Counted from the stretch's first letter, positions 1 through 6,163 are shown. The stretch is DNA of 11,993 nucleotides from Baffinella frigidus (GCA_026770585.1 MU646307.1:1756504-1768496); one strand, 5' to 3'. Notes: a model not told the origin generated them from the letters alone. A program made the numbers and translations.

Positions 1-333
1 CAGGGTTCAGGGTTCAGGGTTCAGGGTTCGGGGTTCAGGGTTCAGGGTTCGGGGTTCAGGGTTCAGGGTTCAGGGTGCGGGGTTCAGGGTTTAGGGTTCA
101 GGGTTCAGGGTGCAGGGTGCAGAGTTTAGGGTTCAGGGTTCGGGGTTGAAGGTTAGGTTTGAGGGCTGTGGGTTCAGGGTGCGGGGTGCAGGGTTCAGGG
201 TTCGGGGTGCAGGGTGCAGGGTTGAATGTTAGGTTTGAGGGCTGTGGGTGCAGGGTTCAGGGTGCAGGGTGCAGGGTGCAGGGTTTACGGTTCAGGGTTC
301 AGGGTTTAGGGTTCGGGGTGCAGGGTTCCGCAC
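1..333 (+). repeat. Degenerate telomere-like array (GGGTTCA / GGGTGCA)
   Basis: Nearly continuous heptamers of the form GGGTTCA, with GGGTGCA, GGGTTCG and GGGTTTA variants, G-rich on the plus strand. The array is too degenerate to be an active chromosome end and stops directly against a short coding-like piece at 334. Open frames running through it are artefacts of the 7-bp period. Confidence 0.9.
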
Positions 334-403
334 CGTGCGCCTTCGCTTCGTCCGCCACGCTCGTGAACGGGAGCCTGTCGTCGTTCGACATGCCTTTCCA
401 GCG
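334..403 (-). CDS. Candidate internal exon, HMG-box-like second half
   Basis: Read on the minus strand this 70-nt island translates as RWKGMSNDDRLPF followed by TSVADEAKAH. The spacing RWK-x-MS-x4-PF-x3-A-x3-K resembles helices 2-3 of HMG-box DNA-binding domains, where a W-K-x-M-S core is followed by a hydrophobic, charged helix. It is preceded by an acceptor-like AACCCAG and followed by a donor-like G|GTGCGG. Both flanks are telomere-like repeat, the same exon-in-repeat layout seen in the GH47 gene further right. The first half of an HMG box is not visible next to it. The SAW-containing stretch of the exon at 811-943 could be a distant match but this is weak. No start or stop belongs to this piece. 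It could be a relic exon rather than a used one. Confidence 0.45.
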
Positions 404-530
404 CTGGGTTCGGGGTTCGGGGTTCAGGGACCAGGGTGCAGGGGGCAGGGGGCAGGGGGCAGGGTTCAGGGTGCAGGGTTCAGGGTGCAGCGTTCAGAGT
501 TCAGGGGTTGGGGGTTGGGGGGGCTGATGA
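404..530 (+). repeat. Telomere-like repeat, GGGTTC / GGGTGCA / GGGGGCA
   Basis: Continuation of the left-edge array on the other side of the HMG-like island, with a run of three GGGGGCA-type units near 440-462. If the island is an exon, this is its upstream intron, and its last bases supply the acceptor AG on the minus strand. Confidence 0.8.
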
Positions 531-548
531 TTTAGTCTTCGACCACGT

Positions 549-668
549 GCCCAGCACTCTCAGGGGTATACATGGTGCCAGGCCGTGCAGGAAGTAATAA
601 AGGACTCGGGGGGCGTGTCTCCGCCATGAGCCGGCATTGGTGCAGGTTCAAGGATGAGAGTGCTGGGC
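549..668. repeat. Inverted-repeat-bounded segment holding a partial copy of the 811-943 exon
   Basis: A 14-bp perfect inverted repeat, GCCCAGCACTCTCA at 549-562 and its complement at 655-668, bounds the segment. Inside, 590-634 repeats the middle of the minus-strand exon at 811-943: it reads RLMAETRPPESFIT against RLMAEARPPKSFIS. Next to it, around 638-656, lies GGTGCAGGTTCAAGGATGA, which occurs in the opposite orientation at the acceptor of the exon ending at 1170. The segment is therefore a scrambled mosaic of pieces of the neighbouring gene. It has no open frame of its own. Confidence 0.6.
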
Positions 669-695
669 AAGGGTTGGTTCAGAGTTCAGGGAAAG

Positions 696-740
696 GTCTT
701 GCGCAGCTTTGCGCCGCATGTGCTCCACGAGCAGCGCAGG
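696..740 (-). pseudogene. Partial duplicate of exon 811-943 (LVEQMR region)
   Basis: Minus-strand translation gives ALLVEHMRRKAAQD, which parallels APLVEQMRLMAEA in the exon at 811-943; the DNA shares CTCGTGGAGCA(C/G)ATGCGGC. It adjoins the other fragment of the same exon at 590-634. This suggests that a second copy of the exon was broken by rearrangement. Confidence 0.5.
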
Positions 741-810
741 ACTGAACCCGGCCTGGCAAGGCTGGGGAGGGAGGGCGAGGCTCTGGGGGCAGCAGGTTGT
801 GGCAACAGAC

Positions 811-943
811 CTCGACACTGTCCCCGTTTCAGCATATCCACCGATTTCCAGGCACTAATAAAGGACTTTGGGGGGCGTGCCTCAGCCATGAGCCGCATCT
901 GCTCCACGAGCGGCGCGCCCGCATATTCGCCGCGCGCGGATGC
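811..943 (-). CDS. Candidate exon C of an unidentified minus-strand gene
   Basis: The piece is open in the frame ASARGEYAGAPLVEQ then MRLMAEARPPKSFISAW and ends near SVDMLKRGQCR. It follows an acceptor-like CTCGACAG and is followed by G|GTCTG. It begins in phase 0, matching the phase 0 end of the exon at 990-1170 across a putative 46-nt intron (944-989). Third codon positions are mostly G or C, as expected for coding sequence in this GC-rich genome. Fragments of the same exon are duplicated at 590-634 and 696-740. I do not recognise the family. The overlapping plus-strand open frame is antisense to this and to its neighbours. Confidence 0.45.
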
Positions 944-989
944 CTGTCGAGGGAGCCCCATCAAAACTCAGACACGCCGCACTCCACAC

Positions 990-1170
990 CAGCTTGGAGT
1001 TGCGTATGGGGTTGTCTCGATGGTCGAAGAGAAGGTAGAGGGCGGATGCCTGGAACAGCGTGAACGCCGATCTGTAGCTCCGCGGGTTGAAGAGGAGGGC
1101 CTCCACAAGGTCCATGGGGTGGTCTGTCGTTTCGGAGATCTCGCTGGTGCTGATCTTGTCATCCTTGAAC
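990..1170 (-). CDS. Candidate exon B of an unidentified minus-strand gene
   Basis: Sixty codons are open in the frame FKDDKISTSEISETTDHP, MDLVEALLFNPRSYRSAF, then ALYLLFDHRDNPIRNSKL. The 5' edge is a good acceptor (GGTTGGTGCAG|GTTCAAGG). The 3' edge is taken at CTG|GTGTGG, but the frame stays open beyond it, so the exact end is uncertain. It starts with one base of a split codon, matching the two-base end of the exon at 1476-1603. The composition (acidic start, then aromatic and aliphatic residues) and GC-rich third positions look like real protein. ALYLLFDHRD superficially resembles the YLYLLFDD of the GH47 exon at 8073-8131, but the surrounding residues do not match that family. Family not recognised. 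Confidence 0.5.
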
Positions 1171-1229
1171 CTGCACCAACCACCCGGATCAGCGTTCGGC
1201 GCAAACACGCGTCGGCGGGGGCAGCGAGC

Positions 1230-1423
1230 GCCGCTGCTGCGTGGAGCATGGCGGCTCGAGCGACCAGCGAACAAAGCGCAAAGCGGATGTTGGGCGTCTG
1301 CCCTCATCCGGGGCTTTTGTCAAGACTCAAGGACGATTCGCACAGCAACCTGATACTCCCACCTCCGGGTTTGCACCATGGCCATTTGCACAGAAGAAGC
1401 AGCAAGCCGCTGCTGCGTGGAGC
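1230..1423. repeat. Direct repeat pair GCCGCTGCTGCGTGGAGC
   Basis: The 18-bp word occurs at 1230-1247 and 1406-1423, with similar flanks (GCGAGC or GCAA before, GTCGCG or ATGGCGG after). It lies in the putative intron between the exons ending at 1170 and starting at 1476. It is consistent with the local tandem duplication common in this window. Confidence 0.5.
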
Positions 1424-1475
1424 GTCGCGCAAGCTATAAATACCCTGGCCAGCAGGTATTGGACTCTAAATTTAC

Positions 1476-1603
1476 CGCCTGCAGCGCTGCATGTCCTGGT
1501 ACGTGGCCTTGTGCTCCTTGATCAGATCCATCATGCTGCGCATGCTCGCGCGTTTTTTCGCGAACGAAGGCATCGGGGGGATCCCCGGATGCGACATCAA
1601 GCT
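1476..1603 (-). CDS. Candidate exon A of an unidentified minus-strand gene
   Basis: Frame: SLMSHPGIPPMPSFAKKR, ASMRSMMDLIKEHKATYQ, DMQRCR. It ends at a clean donor, GCAGGCG|GTAAAT, leaving two bases of a codon that the next exon (990-1170) completes to give RCRRFKDD. Reading through the donor gives a stop at once (1472-1474), which also argues for splicing there. The upstream edge is poorly fixed: a weak AG lies at the GAGAGC boundary and the frame stays open to about 1675. The central segment is a basic, methionine-rich amphipathic helix. Family not recognised. Confidence 0.45.
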
Positions 1604-1630
1604 CTCGAAAAATCCTCGGCTCGTGCTCCC

Positions 1631-1707
1631 GCCAATTTCAGAATAAGACAGTCGCCTATTCCGAAATTGGTAAGACAGTCACCTGTTTTGAGGTACACTG
1701 TACCTCA
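1631..1707. repeat. Hairpin plus dispersed repeat copy 1
   Basis: CCAATTTCAGAATA and TATTCCGAAATTGG (1631-1669) form an inverted repeat with one mismatch. The stretch from CCTATTCCGAAATTGG through AAGACAGTCACCTGTTTTGAGG (1657-1697) recurs at about 2668-2707. AGGTACACTGTACCT just after it is a short palindrome. No coding signal. Confidence 0.6.
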
Positions 1708-1957
1708 CAACCTCATCACACCCCCACACAATCCCTCTCACCTTGTGGGGTATTCGTGATTGAAGCTCTTAAACTTCAACCATGGGATACCATGAGCCTC
1801 AGGAGGCTGACTTGGGTTCGGTGCGTGTAAGTGAGCATGGGAGCGATGTCGCATACCTTCACCCACCCCAACAGAACCACCCACTATCCCCTCTTCACGA
1901 GCCTCTGCACTGGAAAGCGAAACGCGATCCGAAAGCAAAAATGCTTTCTCTGCAGTC

Positions 1958-2076
1958 CTTTCTACGGAAGGGCGTGTCGTTGGGCCATGTTGGGAGAAAT
2001 TAAAACCTAAAGGACCTAAAGGTAAGGATGAGGAAGGTACACACAAGAGATATTCTTTCGACGGAAGGGCGTGTCC
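1958..2076. repeat. Dispersed repeat family (ACGGAAGGGCGTGTC ... TTGGGAGAAATTAAAACC)
   Basis: The module CTACGGAAGGGCGTGTCGTT, then ATGTTGGGAGAAATTAAAACC and AAGGACCT, appears here. A second module, GAGGAAGGTACACACAAGAG followed by TTCTTTCGACGGAAGGGC, starts near 2030. Both recur in reversed order near 2709-2800. The stretch 1700-1957 has nothing I can assign. Confidence 0.6.
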
Positions 2077-2228
2077 AGGAGGGAAGGATGGGGGGAGGGA
2101 GAGAGGGAGAGAGGGAGGACCAGGGGGAGAGAGGAAGGAGGGAAAGGTTGAGCGGAGGGAAGGAGGGGAGAGAGAGCGAAGGAGGAAGAAGAGGAGGCAT
2201 GAAGAAAGAAAGGAGAGGAAGGAACCCT
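2077..2228 (+). repeat. Polypurine (GGGA/GAGA) tract
   Basis: About 150 bp almost entirely of G and A, built from irregular GGGAGAG and GGAAGGA words. It directly follows the dispersed repeat module ending at 2076. The open frames across it are low-complexity artefacts. Confidence 0.8.
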
Positions 2229-2249
2229 TCAAGGGAGGGGGCTGCATGA

Positions 2250-2640
2250 GGAGTAGCCTAAGAAGGGGATAGAGTGAGGACGCCCAAACGTAGGCGCCGA
2301 GCGGGGGTGGCGAGTGACAGAAACCTTATTGAAAGGCGGGGGGTCAGGGCGGAATCTATGTTTCGACAGAAATCGCGAAATACACAATTCAAAGTCACTT
2401 TATTGACTTCGATTTATTTCGAATCCGAGCAGATTTTTATGGAAACCACATCGCTTCAGCCATAAAACAGTTTTCAGACGGGAATCATGTCGAAACGTTG
2501 CGAGTACGAGCTCGAATTAAAAAATCTTGCTGCTGAACACAGTTCAATTAAAATCGCAACGTTTCATTATGTTCAACACAATTCGAGCTGAAAGTGGCCT
2601 TAAAACGTTGTAGGGTAACTTTGAATTATGAATTCTGTAT
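2250..2640. other. AT-rich island with nested inverted repeats, no gene seen
   Basis: Base composition drops clearly in GC from about 2340 on compared with both sides. GAAACGTTGCGA at 2492-2503 pairs perfectly with its complement at 2554-2565. A wider pair, ACAATTCAAAGT near 2383 and ACTTTGAATT near 2618, encloses it, and GAGCTCGAATT / AATTCGAGCT form a third. The nested symmetry suggests a decayed non-autonomous transposable element. The short plus-strand frame at 2274-2465 has no features of a real gene. Confidence 0.45.
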
Positions 2641-2667
2641 TTTGTCACAACATAGATTCCAGCCTCA

Positions 2668-2985
2668 CCTATTCCGAAATTGGCAAGACAGTCACCTGTT
2701 TTGAGGTTATGAGGAAGGTACACACAAGAGATTTTCTTTCGACGGAAGGGCGTGTCGTTGGCATATGTTGGGAGGAATTAAAACCTCAAGGACCTTATGT
2801 TTTGTTGGGCGAAATTAAACCTTAAGGACTTAACAAGTTCCGGTGTCCGCCTATGTTGGGAGCTCGAAGGACCTTGAGGACCTACAGGACTTTCGCATAA
2901 CCCCCTCCTGGACTTTCTACGGAAGGGTCAGGTGACCGGCTATGGCGGGATTTGAATGAAGCCTCAATGTCCTAAAGGTCGCGCG
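2668..2985. repeat. Dispersed repeat family, further copies
   Basis: Copy 2 of the 1657-1697 repeat is followed by GAGGAAGGTACACACAAGAG and ACGGAAGGGCGTGTCGTTGG (2709-2757). After these come three progressively diverged versions of TATGTTGGGAG(C/G)...AAGGACC (2763-2800, 2805-2832, 2851-2885) and another CTACGGAAGGGTC near 2917. It looks like a tandemly amplified and decayed repeat. No convincing coding sequence. Confidence 0.55.
2832..2873 (+). repeat. 42-bp repeat, inverted partner at 4165-4206
   Basis: The word beginning AACAAGTTCCGG and ending GAGCTCGAAGGACC recurs in reverse complement at 4165-4206 with two mismatches. The partner abuts the end of the first palindromic element of the 4060-5763 cluster. 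Confidence 0.8.
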
Positions 2986-3047
2986 GTCCAAACCCCCAGC
3001 CAAGAGAAAGCCGCATTGATCCAACAAACAGCCCCTTGAAAGTTGAG

Positions 3048-3318
3048 GGTTTAGGGTTTACAGTTTGAGGTTTGGGGTTTAGGGTTTAGTGTTGAGCATT
3101 TCTTCTAAAGGTTTACGGTTTAGGGTTGAGAAGTTGAGCGTGTAGCGTTGAGCGTTGAGCGTGTGGCGTCTGTGAAGTGTTTAGGGTTTAGGGTGTAGGG
3201 TTTAGGGTGTAGGGTTTAGGGTTTGGGGTTTGGGGTTTAGAATTTAGGGTTGAGGGTTGAGGGTTTGACGGTTTAGTGTTTGACGGTCTAAGGTTTATTG
3301 TTTAGGGTTCAGAGTGTC
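3048..3318 (+). repeat. Telomere-like array (GGGTTTA with GGTTGAG, GGTGTAG variants)
   Basis: Irregular GGGTTTA heptamers with many GGGTTGA, GGGTGTA and GTGTTTG variants, G-rich on plus. It is the left flank of the non-repetitive island at 3326-3636. Confidence 0.85.
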
Positions 3319-3325
3319 AAGCTAT

Positions 3326-3636
3326 TGTCAGGGGCTGCTTGCCCGACAGAGCTTGAGCCTGGCCTTCTCTCGCTGTAGCTCGGCTTGACGTCGTCAAGGA
3401 GCGTCAGGAACGCTCAGAGCTCAGCTGAGAAAGGCAGAGGACTCCACAGAGGAGGAAGATTCAGAGAAGCAGCGACAAAAGGAGAAGCAGTTCAGCGGAT
3501 CGAGCCCCAACGACCAGCAGTCAACATGAGAGCATTGTACTTCCAGAAACGTGACGGGAATTCTACCCCGGAAATAGATGCGGAAATCCTCAGGTTGTGA
3601 GTACTCCAGCACCAAACGAGACCACCTCCTTGACAC
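3326..3636. other. Unique-sequence island between telomere-like arrays, possible exon
   Basis: This non-repetitive stretch is framed on both sides by telomere-like arrays, exactly as the recognised exons are. Both strands carry a 71-codon open frame. On plus, an acceptor-like CTTCTCTCGCTGTAG precedes it, and one frame gives charged sequence (LRKAEDSTEEEDSEKQRQKE). On minus, a frame contains QPEDFRIYFRGRIPVTFLEV. Neither resembles a family I know and neither has decisive splice sites. I cannot choose a strand. Confidence 0.25.
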
Positions 3637-3945
3637 AGAGTTTAGTGTTTAGGGTGCAGGGTTTTGAGGTTCAAGTTTCAGGGTTTAGGGATGAAGGTTT
3701 TGGAATTCGGGTTTAGGGTTTGGGGTTCAGGTTTCACAGTTTCTGATTTAGGATTTAGGGTTCAGGGTTCAGGGTTCAGGGTTCAGGCCTAACTTCAGGG
3801 ATGAATTTTTAGGGTTCAATGTTTACTCGTTACGGATTGTGGTTCAATATTTAGGGTCAGAGTTTAGGGCTAGGGTTTAGGGTCCAGGTCTTTTTTTTGG
3901 TGGGTTTAGGGAATAGGGTTCAGGGTCTAGGGTTTAGGTGCTAGG
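3637..3945 (+). repeat. Telomere-like array, strongly degenerate
   Basis: GGGTTTA and GGGTTCA heptamers interrupted by point changes and a T-run near 3890. The orientation is the same as in all other arrays in the window. Confidence 0.8.
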
Positions 3946-4059
3946 GCCCCTAGCGTGCGTCAGCCTGTAAGGCGCTTTTCATGCCATTGAGAACCCCTGT
4001 CGATCCTCGCATGGCCGGAGGGGGAAAGCGCGCATCTCCGGCCCCGCCCCTCGAGGTCC

Positions 4060-4164
4060 TATCCCTTAAGTGGCCAGCCGGTTAAAATTGACCCGCAAGA
4101 GGTCCTAGGCAGGTCCTAGGGCCCTATGGTAGGGCGTATGCGCCTACTGGTCACTTAAAGGATA
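4060..4164 (+). mobile_element. Palindromic MITE-like element, copy 1
   Basis: The 105-bp element runs from TATCCCTTAAGTGGCCAG to CACTTAAAGGATA. The core has GGTCCTAGGCAGGTCCTAG and CCCTATGGTAGGGCG. No coding capacity. Its left flank (4016-4059) is repeated before copy 2 at 4288-4339, so copies 1 and 2 arose by segmental duplication. Confidence 0.8.
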
Positions 4165-4206
4165 GGTTCTTCGAGCTCCCAACATAGGCGGACGCCGGAA
4201 CTTGTT
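4165..4206 (-). repeat. Inverted partner of the 2832-2873 repeat
   Basis: Reverse complement of the 42-bp word at 2832-2873 with two mismatches, starting directly after palindromic copy 1. Confidence 0.8.
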
Positions 4207-4339
4207 TTGTAGAAAGGCCATGCTTTCTTTCGGATCACATCAAGCTTCCCTGTACAAAGGATCGCAGCAGAAACCGCCTACATGTACAGAAGGGGGAAAG
4301 CTCACATCTCCGGCTCCGCCCCCCCCTCGCCCCGCCCCA

Positions 4340-4444
4340 TATCCCTTAAGTGGCCAGGCCGTCAAATTTAACGGCCAAGAGGTCCTAGGCAGGTCGTAGG
4401 ACCCTACGGTAGGGCGTATGAGCCTACTGGCCACTTAAGGGATA
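4340..4444 (+). mobile_element. Palindromic MITE-like element, copy 2
   Basis: 105 bp, same orientation as copy 1, with termini TATCCCTTAAGTGGCCAG and CTGGCCACTTAAGGGATA, which are perfectly complementary. The core contains GGTCGTAGGACCCTACGGTA. Confidence 0.85.
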
Positions 4445-4521
4445 AGGTCCGAAGGGATCGGGCGCGCTGTGGGTACTGGGGGTAAGAGAGGATGATGGGG
4501 AACTCCGACCATGGCACTACA

Positions 4522-4625
4522 TATCCCTTAAGTGACCAGTAGGCTCCTACGCCCTACCGTAGGGCCCTAGGACCTGCCTAGGGCGAGTTAGGGCGAACAT
4601 TCACCCTATGGTCACTTAAGGGATA
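4522..4625 (-). mobile_element. Palindromic MITE-like element, copy 3 (subtype B)
   Basis: 104 bp, inverted relative to copies 1 and 2. The terminus is TATCCCTTAAGTGACCAG. The far end differs from the other copies (GGGCGA...TTCACCC replaces GGTCAAATTTGACC), a variant shared only with the copy at 5489-5592. Confidence 0.85.
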
Positions 4626-4627
4626 CG

Positions 4628-4732
4628 TATCCCGTAAGTGGCGAGCTGGTCAAATTTGACCCGCAAGAGGTCCTAGGCAGGTCCTAGGACCCTACCGTAG
4701 GGCGTTTGCGCCTACTCGCCACTTAAGGGATA
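4628..4732 (+). mobile_element. Palindromic MITE-like element, copy 4
   Basis: 105 bp, separated from copy 3 by only CG (the junction reads GGATACGTATCCC). It carries GGTCAAATTTGACC, a perfect 14-bp palindrome, and CCCTACCGTAGGG. Confidence 0.85.
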
Positions 4733-4790
4733 CAGCGTAGACTGATCATCGCGCCGAGAGACTTGGGATGTGCCCATGTGGGGGTACATG

Positions 4791-4895
4791 TATCCCTTAA
4801 GTGGCCAGTAGGCTCATACACCCTACCGTAGGGCCCTGGGACCTGCCTACGATCTCTTGGCGGTCAAATTTGACCGCACAGCCACTTGAGGGATA
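4791..4895 (-). mobile_element. Palindromic MITE-like element, copy 5
   Basis: 105 bp in inverted orientation, with GTAGGCTCATACACCCTACC next to the left terminus and GGTCAAATTTGACC next to the right. The long minus-strand frame that crosses 4797-5324 runs through this palindrome and is not a gene. Confidence 0.85.
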
Positions 4896-4979
4896 CGTAT
4901 GAGGTGGGGTATGGTGGCCAGGAGGTCGAGTAAGACATGTATTAGGGTCCTCACATCCCCTAGTGCCGCCGCCACGCCC

Positions 4980-5101
4980 TACAGGGGTACCTCGCTCATA
5001 AGAAACCGCCCCCCCCCCAGGACCACCACAGGTCCCTATGCATAGGCCTACTGTAGGGTCCAGGGGGGGGGGCGGTTTCTTATGAGCGAGGTACCCCTGT
5101 A
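4980..5101. mobile_element. TA-flanked MITE with 37-bp perfect terminal inverted repeats
   Basis: TA at 4980-4981 and at 5100-5101 flanks a 118-bp element. Its ends, CAGGGGTACCTCGCTCATAA through AGAAACCG and ten C residues, are repeated perfectly in reverse (4982-5018 and 5063-5099). The interior is only about 44 bp and includes CCTATGCATAGG. A TA target duplication with CAGGGG termini is what Tc1/mariner-derived MITEs show. The perfect arms suggest recent insertion. It is unrelated to the palindromic family around it. Confidence 0.85.
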
Positions 5102-5245
5102 CATTGCCAAGGCGTCGCGACCCCCTCTTCAATCGATCACGGACCCCCCCCCGCCACAGCTCGCAGCAGTTCTGGATTCGCTGTTCTGGATTCCGCTGTT
5201 GTATTCCCAACGGACACACGAACCTCATGGGGGAAATCCGCCCGA

Positions 5246-5397
5246 TATCCCTCAAGTGGCGAGTAGGCTCATACGCCCTACCGTAGGGCCCTAGGACCTG
5301 CCTAGGACCTCTTGAGGGTCCCACGCCCTACCGTAGGGCCCTAGGACCTGCCTAGGACCTCTTGAGGGTCCTTGACCATCTCGCCACTTGAGGGATA
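5246..5397 (-). mobile_element. Palindromic MITE-like element, copy 6, with internal 50-bp duplication
   Basis: 152 bp, with termini TATCCCTCAAGTGGCGAG and CTCGCCACTTGAGGGATA. The unit from ACGCCCTACCGTAGGGCC to CTCTTGAGGGTCC is tandemly duplicated (5273-5322 and 5323-5372), which explains the extra length. The compensatory C in both termini keeps the ends complementary. Confidence 0.85.
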
Positions 5398-5488
5398 GAG
5401 CAGTGCCCCCCCCATCCCGAGGCCAGCGGTCCTCACAGCGGTTTCCTCTAGCGGCTATTCAGCCTTCTGAGTGGCCAGGCCTATCCCT

Positions 5489-5592
5489 TATCCCTTAAGT
5501 GACCAGTAGGCTGATACGCCCTACCGTAGGGCCCTAGGACCTGCCTAGGGCTTCCACGGGCGATTATTCACCCGTTGGTCACTTAAGGGATA
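5489..5592 (-). mobile_element. Palindromic MITE-like element, copy 7 (subtype B)
   Basis: 104 bp, with the same subtype-B far end as the copy at 4522 (ATTATTCACCCGTTGGTCAC). Directly left of it (5467-5488) GAGTGGCCAGGCCTATCCCT looks like a leftover terminus of another copy. Confidence 0.85.
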
Positions 5593-5658
5593 CGTCTGCG
5601 CCATTTAACCTAGCCTCGACCTTAGGGTAATTTCGTAGGGAATTCACTATCTCAGACG

Positions 5659-5763
5659 TATCCCTTAAGTGGCCAGCCGGTCAAATTTGACCGCCAAGAG
5701 GTCCTAGGCAGGTCCTAGGGCCCTACGGTAGGGCGTATGAGCCTACTGGGCATTTAAGGGATA
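5659..5763 (+). mobile_element. Palindromic MITE-like element, copy 8
   Basis: 105 bp, with TATCCCTTAAGTGGCCAGCC at the left and CATTTAAGGGATA at the right. It ends five bases from the candidate stop codon of the GH47 gene (5768-5770 on minus), so it lies immediately 3' of that gene. Confidence 0.85.
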
Positions 5764-5767
5764 GCCA

Positions 5768-5858
5768 CTAGAGCTCCGCATCCCCACCCTTAGCTAGCTT
5801 CTTCTTATCTCTTTTTCGCTTGCGTCTTGCCGCCTGCTCCTCCGCCGTGCGCCCCCCC
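5768..5858 (-). CDS. Candidate last exon of the EDEM-like gene
   Basis: After an acceptor-like GGGTGGGTGGCAG the frame reads GRTAEEQAARRKRKRDKKK, then LAKGGDAEL and a TAG stop. It begins with one base, which completes the two-base end of the exon at 6695-6764 to give AAKRGGRTAEEQ. A highly basic, charged tail fits the C-terminus of many proteins and is not diagnostic. The final DAEL is reminiscent of ER-retrieval tetrapeptides (KDEL/HDEL), which would suit an ER-lumen EDEM, but it is not a canonical signal. The exon assignment rests on phase and position only. Confidence 0.35.
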
Positions 5859-5921
5859 CTGCCACCCACCCGAAACGGGTTCAGGTTTATCGTCGCCACT
5901 TAAGACGCGATGGTGGTCAAT

Positions 5922-5980
5922 CAAAAGTTGACGCAAGGGTAGAATCCCCCCCAGAGGGGGGATTCCGCCAAAAGTTGACG
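5922..5980. repeat. GC hairpin framed by direct repeats CAAAAGTTGACG
   Basis: GAATCCCCCC and GGGGGGATTC form a hairpin (5942-5966). Identical 12-bp direct repeats CAAAAGTTGACG lie at 5922-5933 and 5969-5980. A short insertion with a target duplication is possible; so is a simple local duplication. Confidence 0.6.
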
Positions 5981-6026
5981 TATCGACCAGGGATGTTGAC
6001 TTTTTCAATAGCCTCCTCTCAGGTCT

Positions 6027-6135
6027 AGCGTCGAGTCATTCCCACCCGAAGTTTTCCTCGAGTCATTCTCAAAGTCCACCCGAAACGTTCGCCGAGTCAC
6101 CCACCCGAAACGTCTGTCGAGTCATTCTCAGTCCG
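6027..6135 (-). repeat. Degenerate tandem repeat CGAGTCATTC...CCACCCGAAACGT
   Basis: Three to four degenerate units combine CGAGTCA(TTCTCA) with (C)CCACCCGAAACG. The same CCACCCGAAACG word lies at 5867-5878, immediately upstream of the acceptor of the candidate last exon. On the minus strand these are therefore reiterated intron-end sequences. Confidence 0.6.
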
Positions 6136-6163
6136 ATCTCGAGCGAGCTCGGAACCTTTTAAA

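Noticed and set aside
1-530. A true chromosome end
   Set aside because: The heptamers are highly degenerate and are followed by exon-like sequence. The same arrays recur throughout the window as introns.
159-535. Open frames rich in VQGSGF-type repeats
   Set aside because: Direct translation of 7-bp telomere-like repeats, which stay open in several frames.
990-1170. Reading ALYLLFDHRD as another GH47 exon
   Set aside because: Only five or six residues resemble YLYLLFDD. The preceding FIAET motif is absent and the flanks do not fit the family.
654-1439. Long plus-strand open frame of 261 codons
   Set aside because: It runs antisense to three phase-matched minus-strand exons with splice sites. 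Its translation is low-quality (many R, A and S) and resembles no family.
4797-5324. Minus-strand frame of 175 codons
   Set aside because: It crosses palindromic copies 5 and 6 and the 37-bp-arm MITE; no exon-like composition.
4060-5763. CRISPR-like array from regularly repeated palindromes
   Set aside because: Repeats are about 105 bp, occur in both orientations, have irregular spacing and show transposon-like termini. The setting is eukaryotic.
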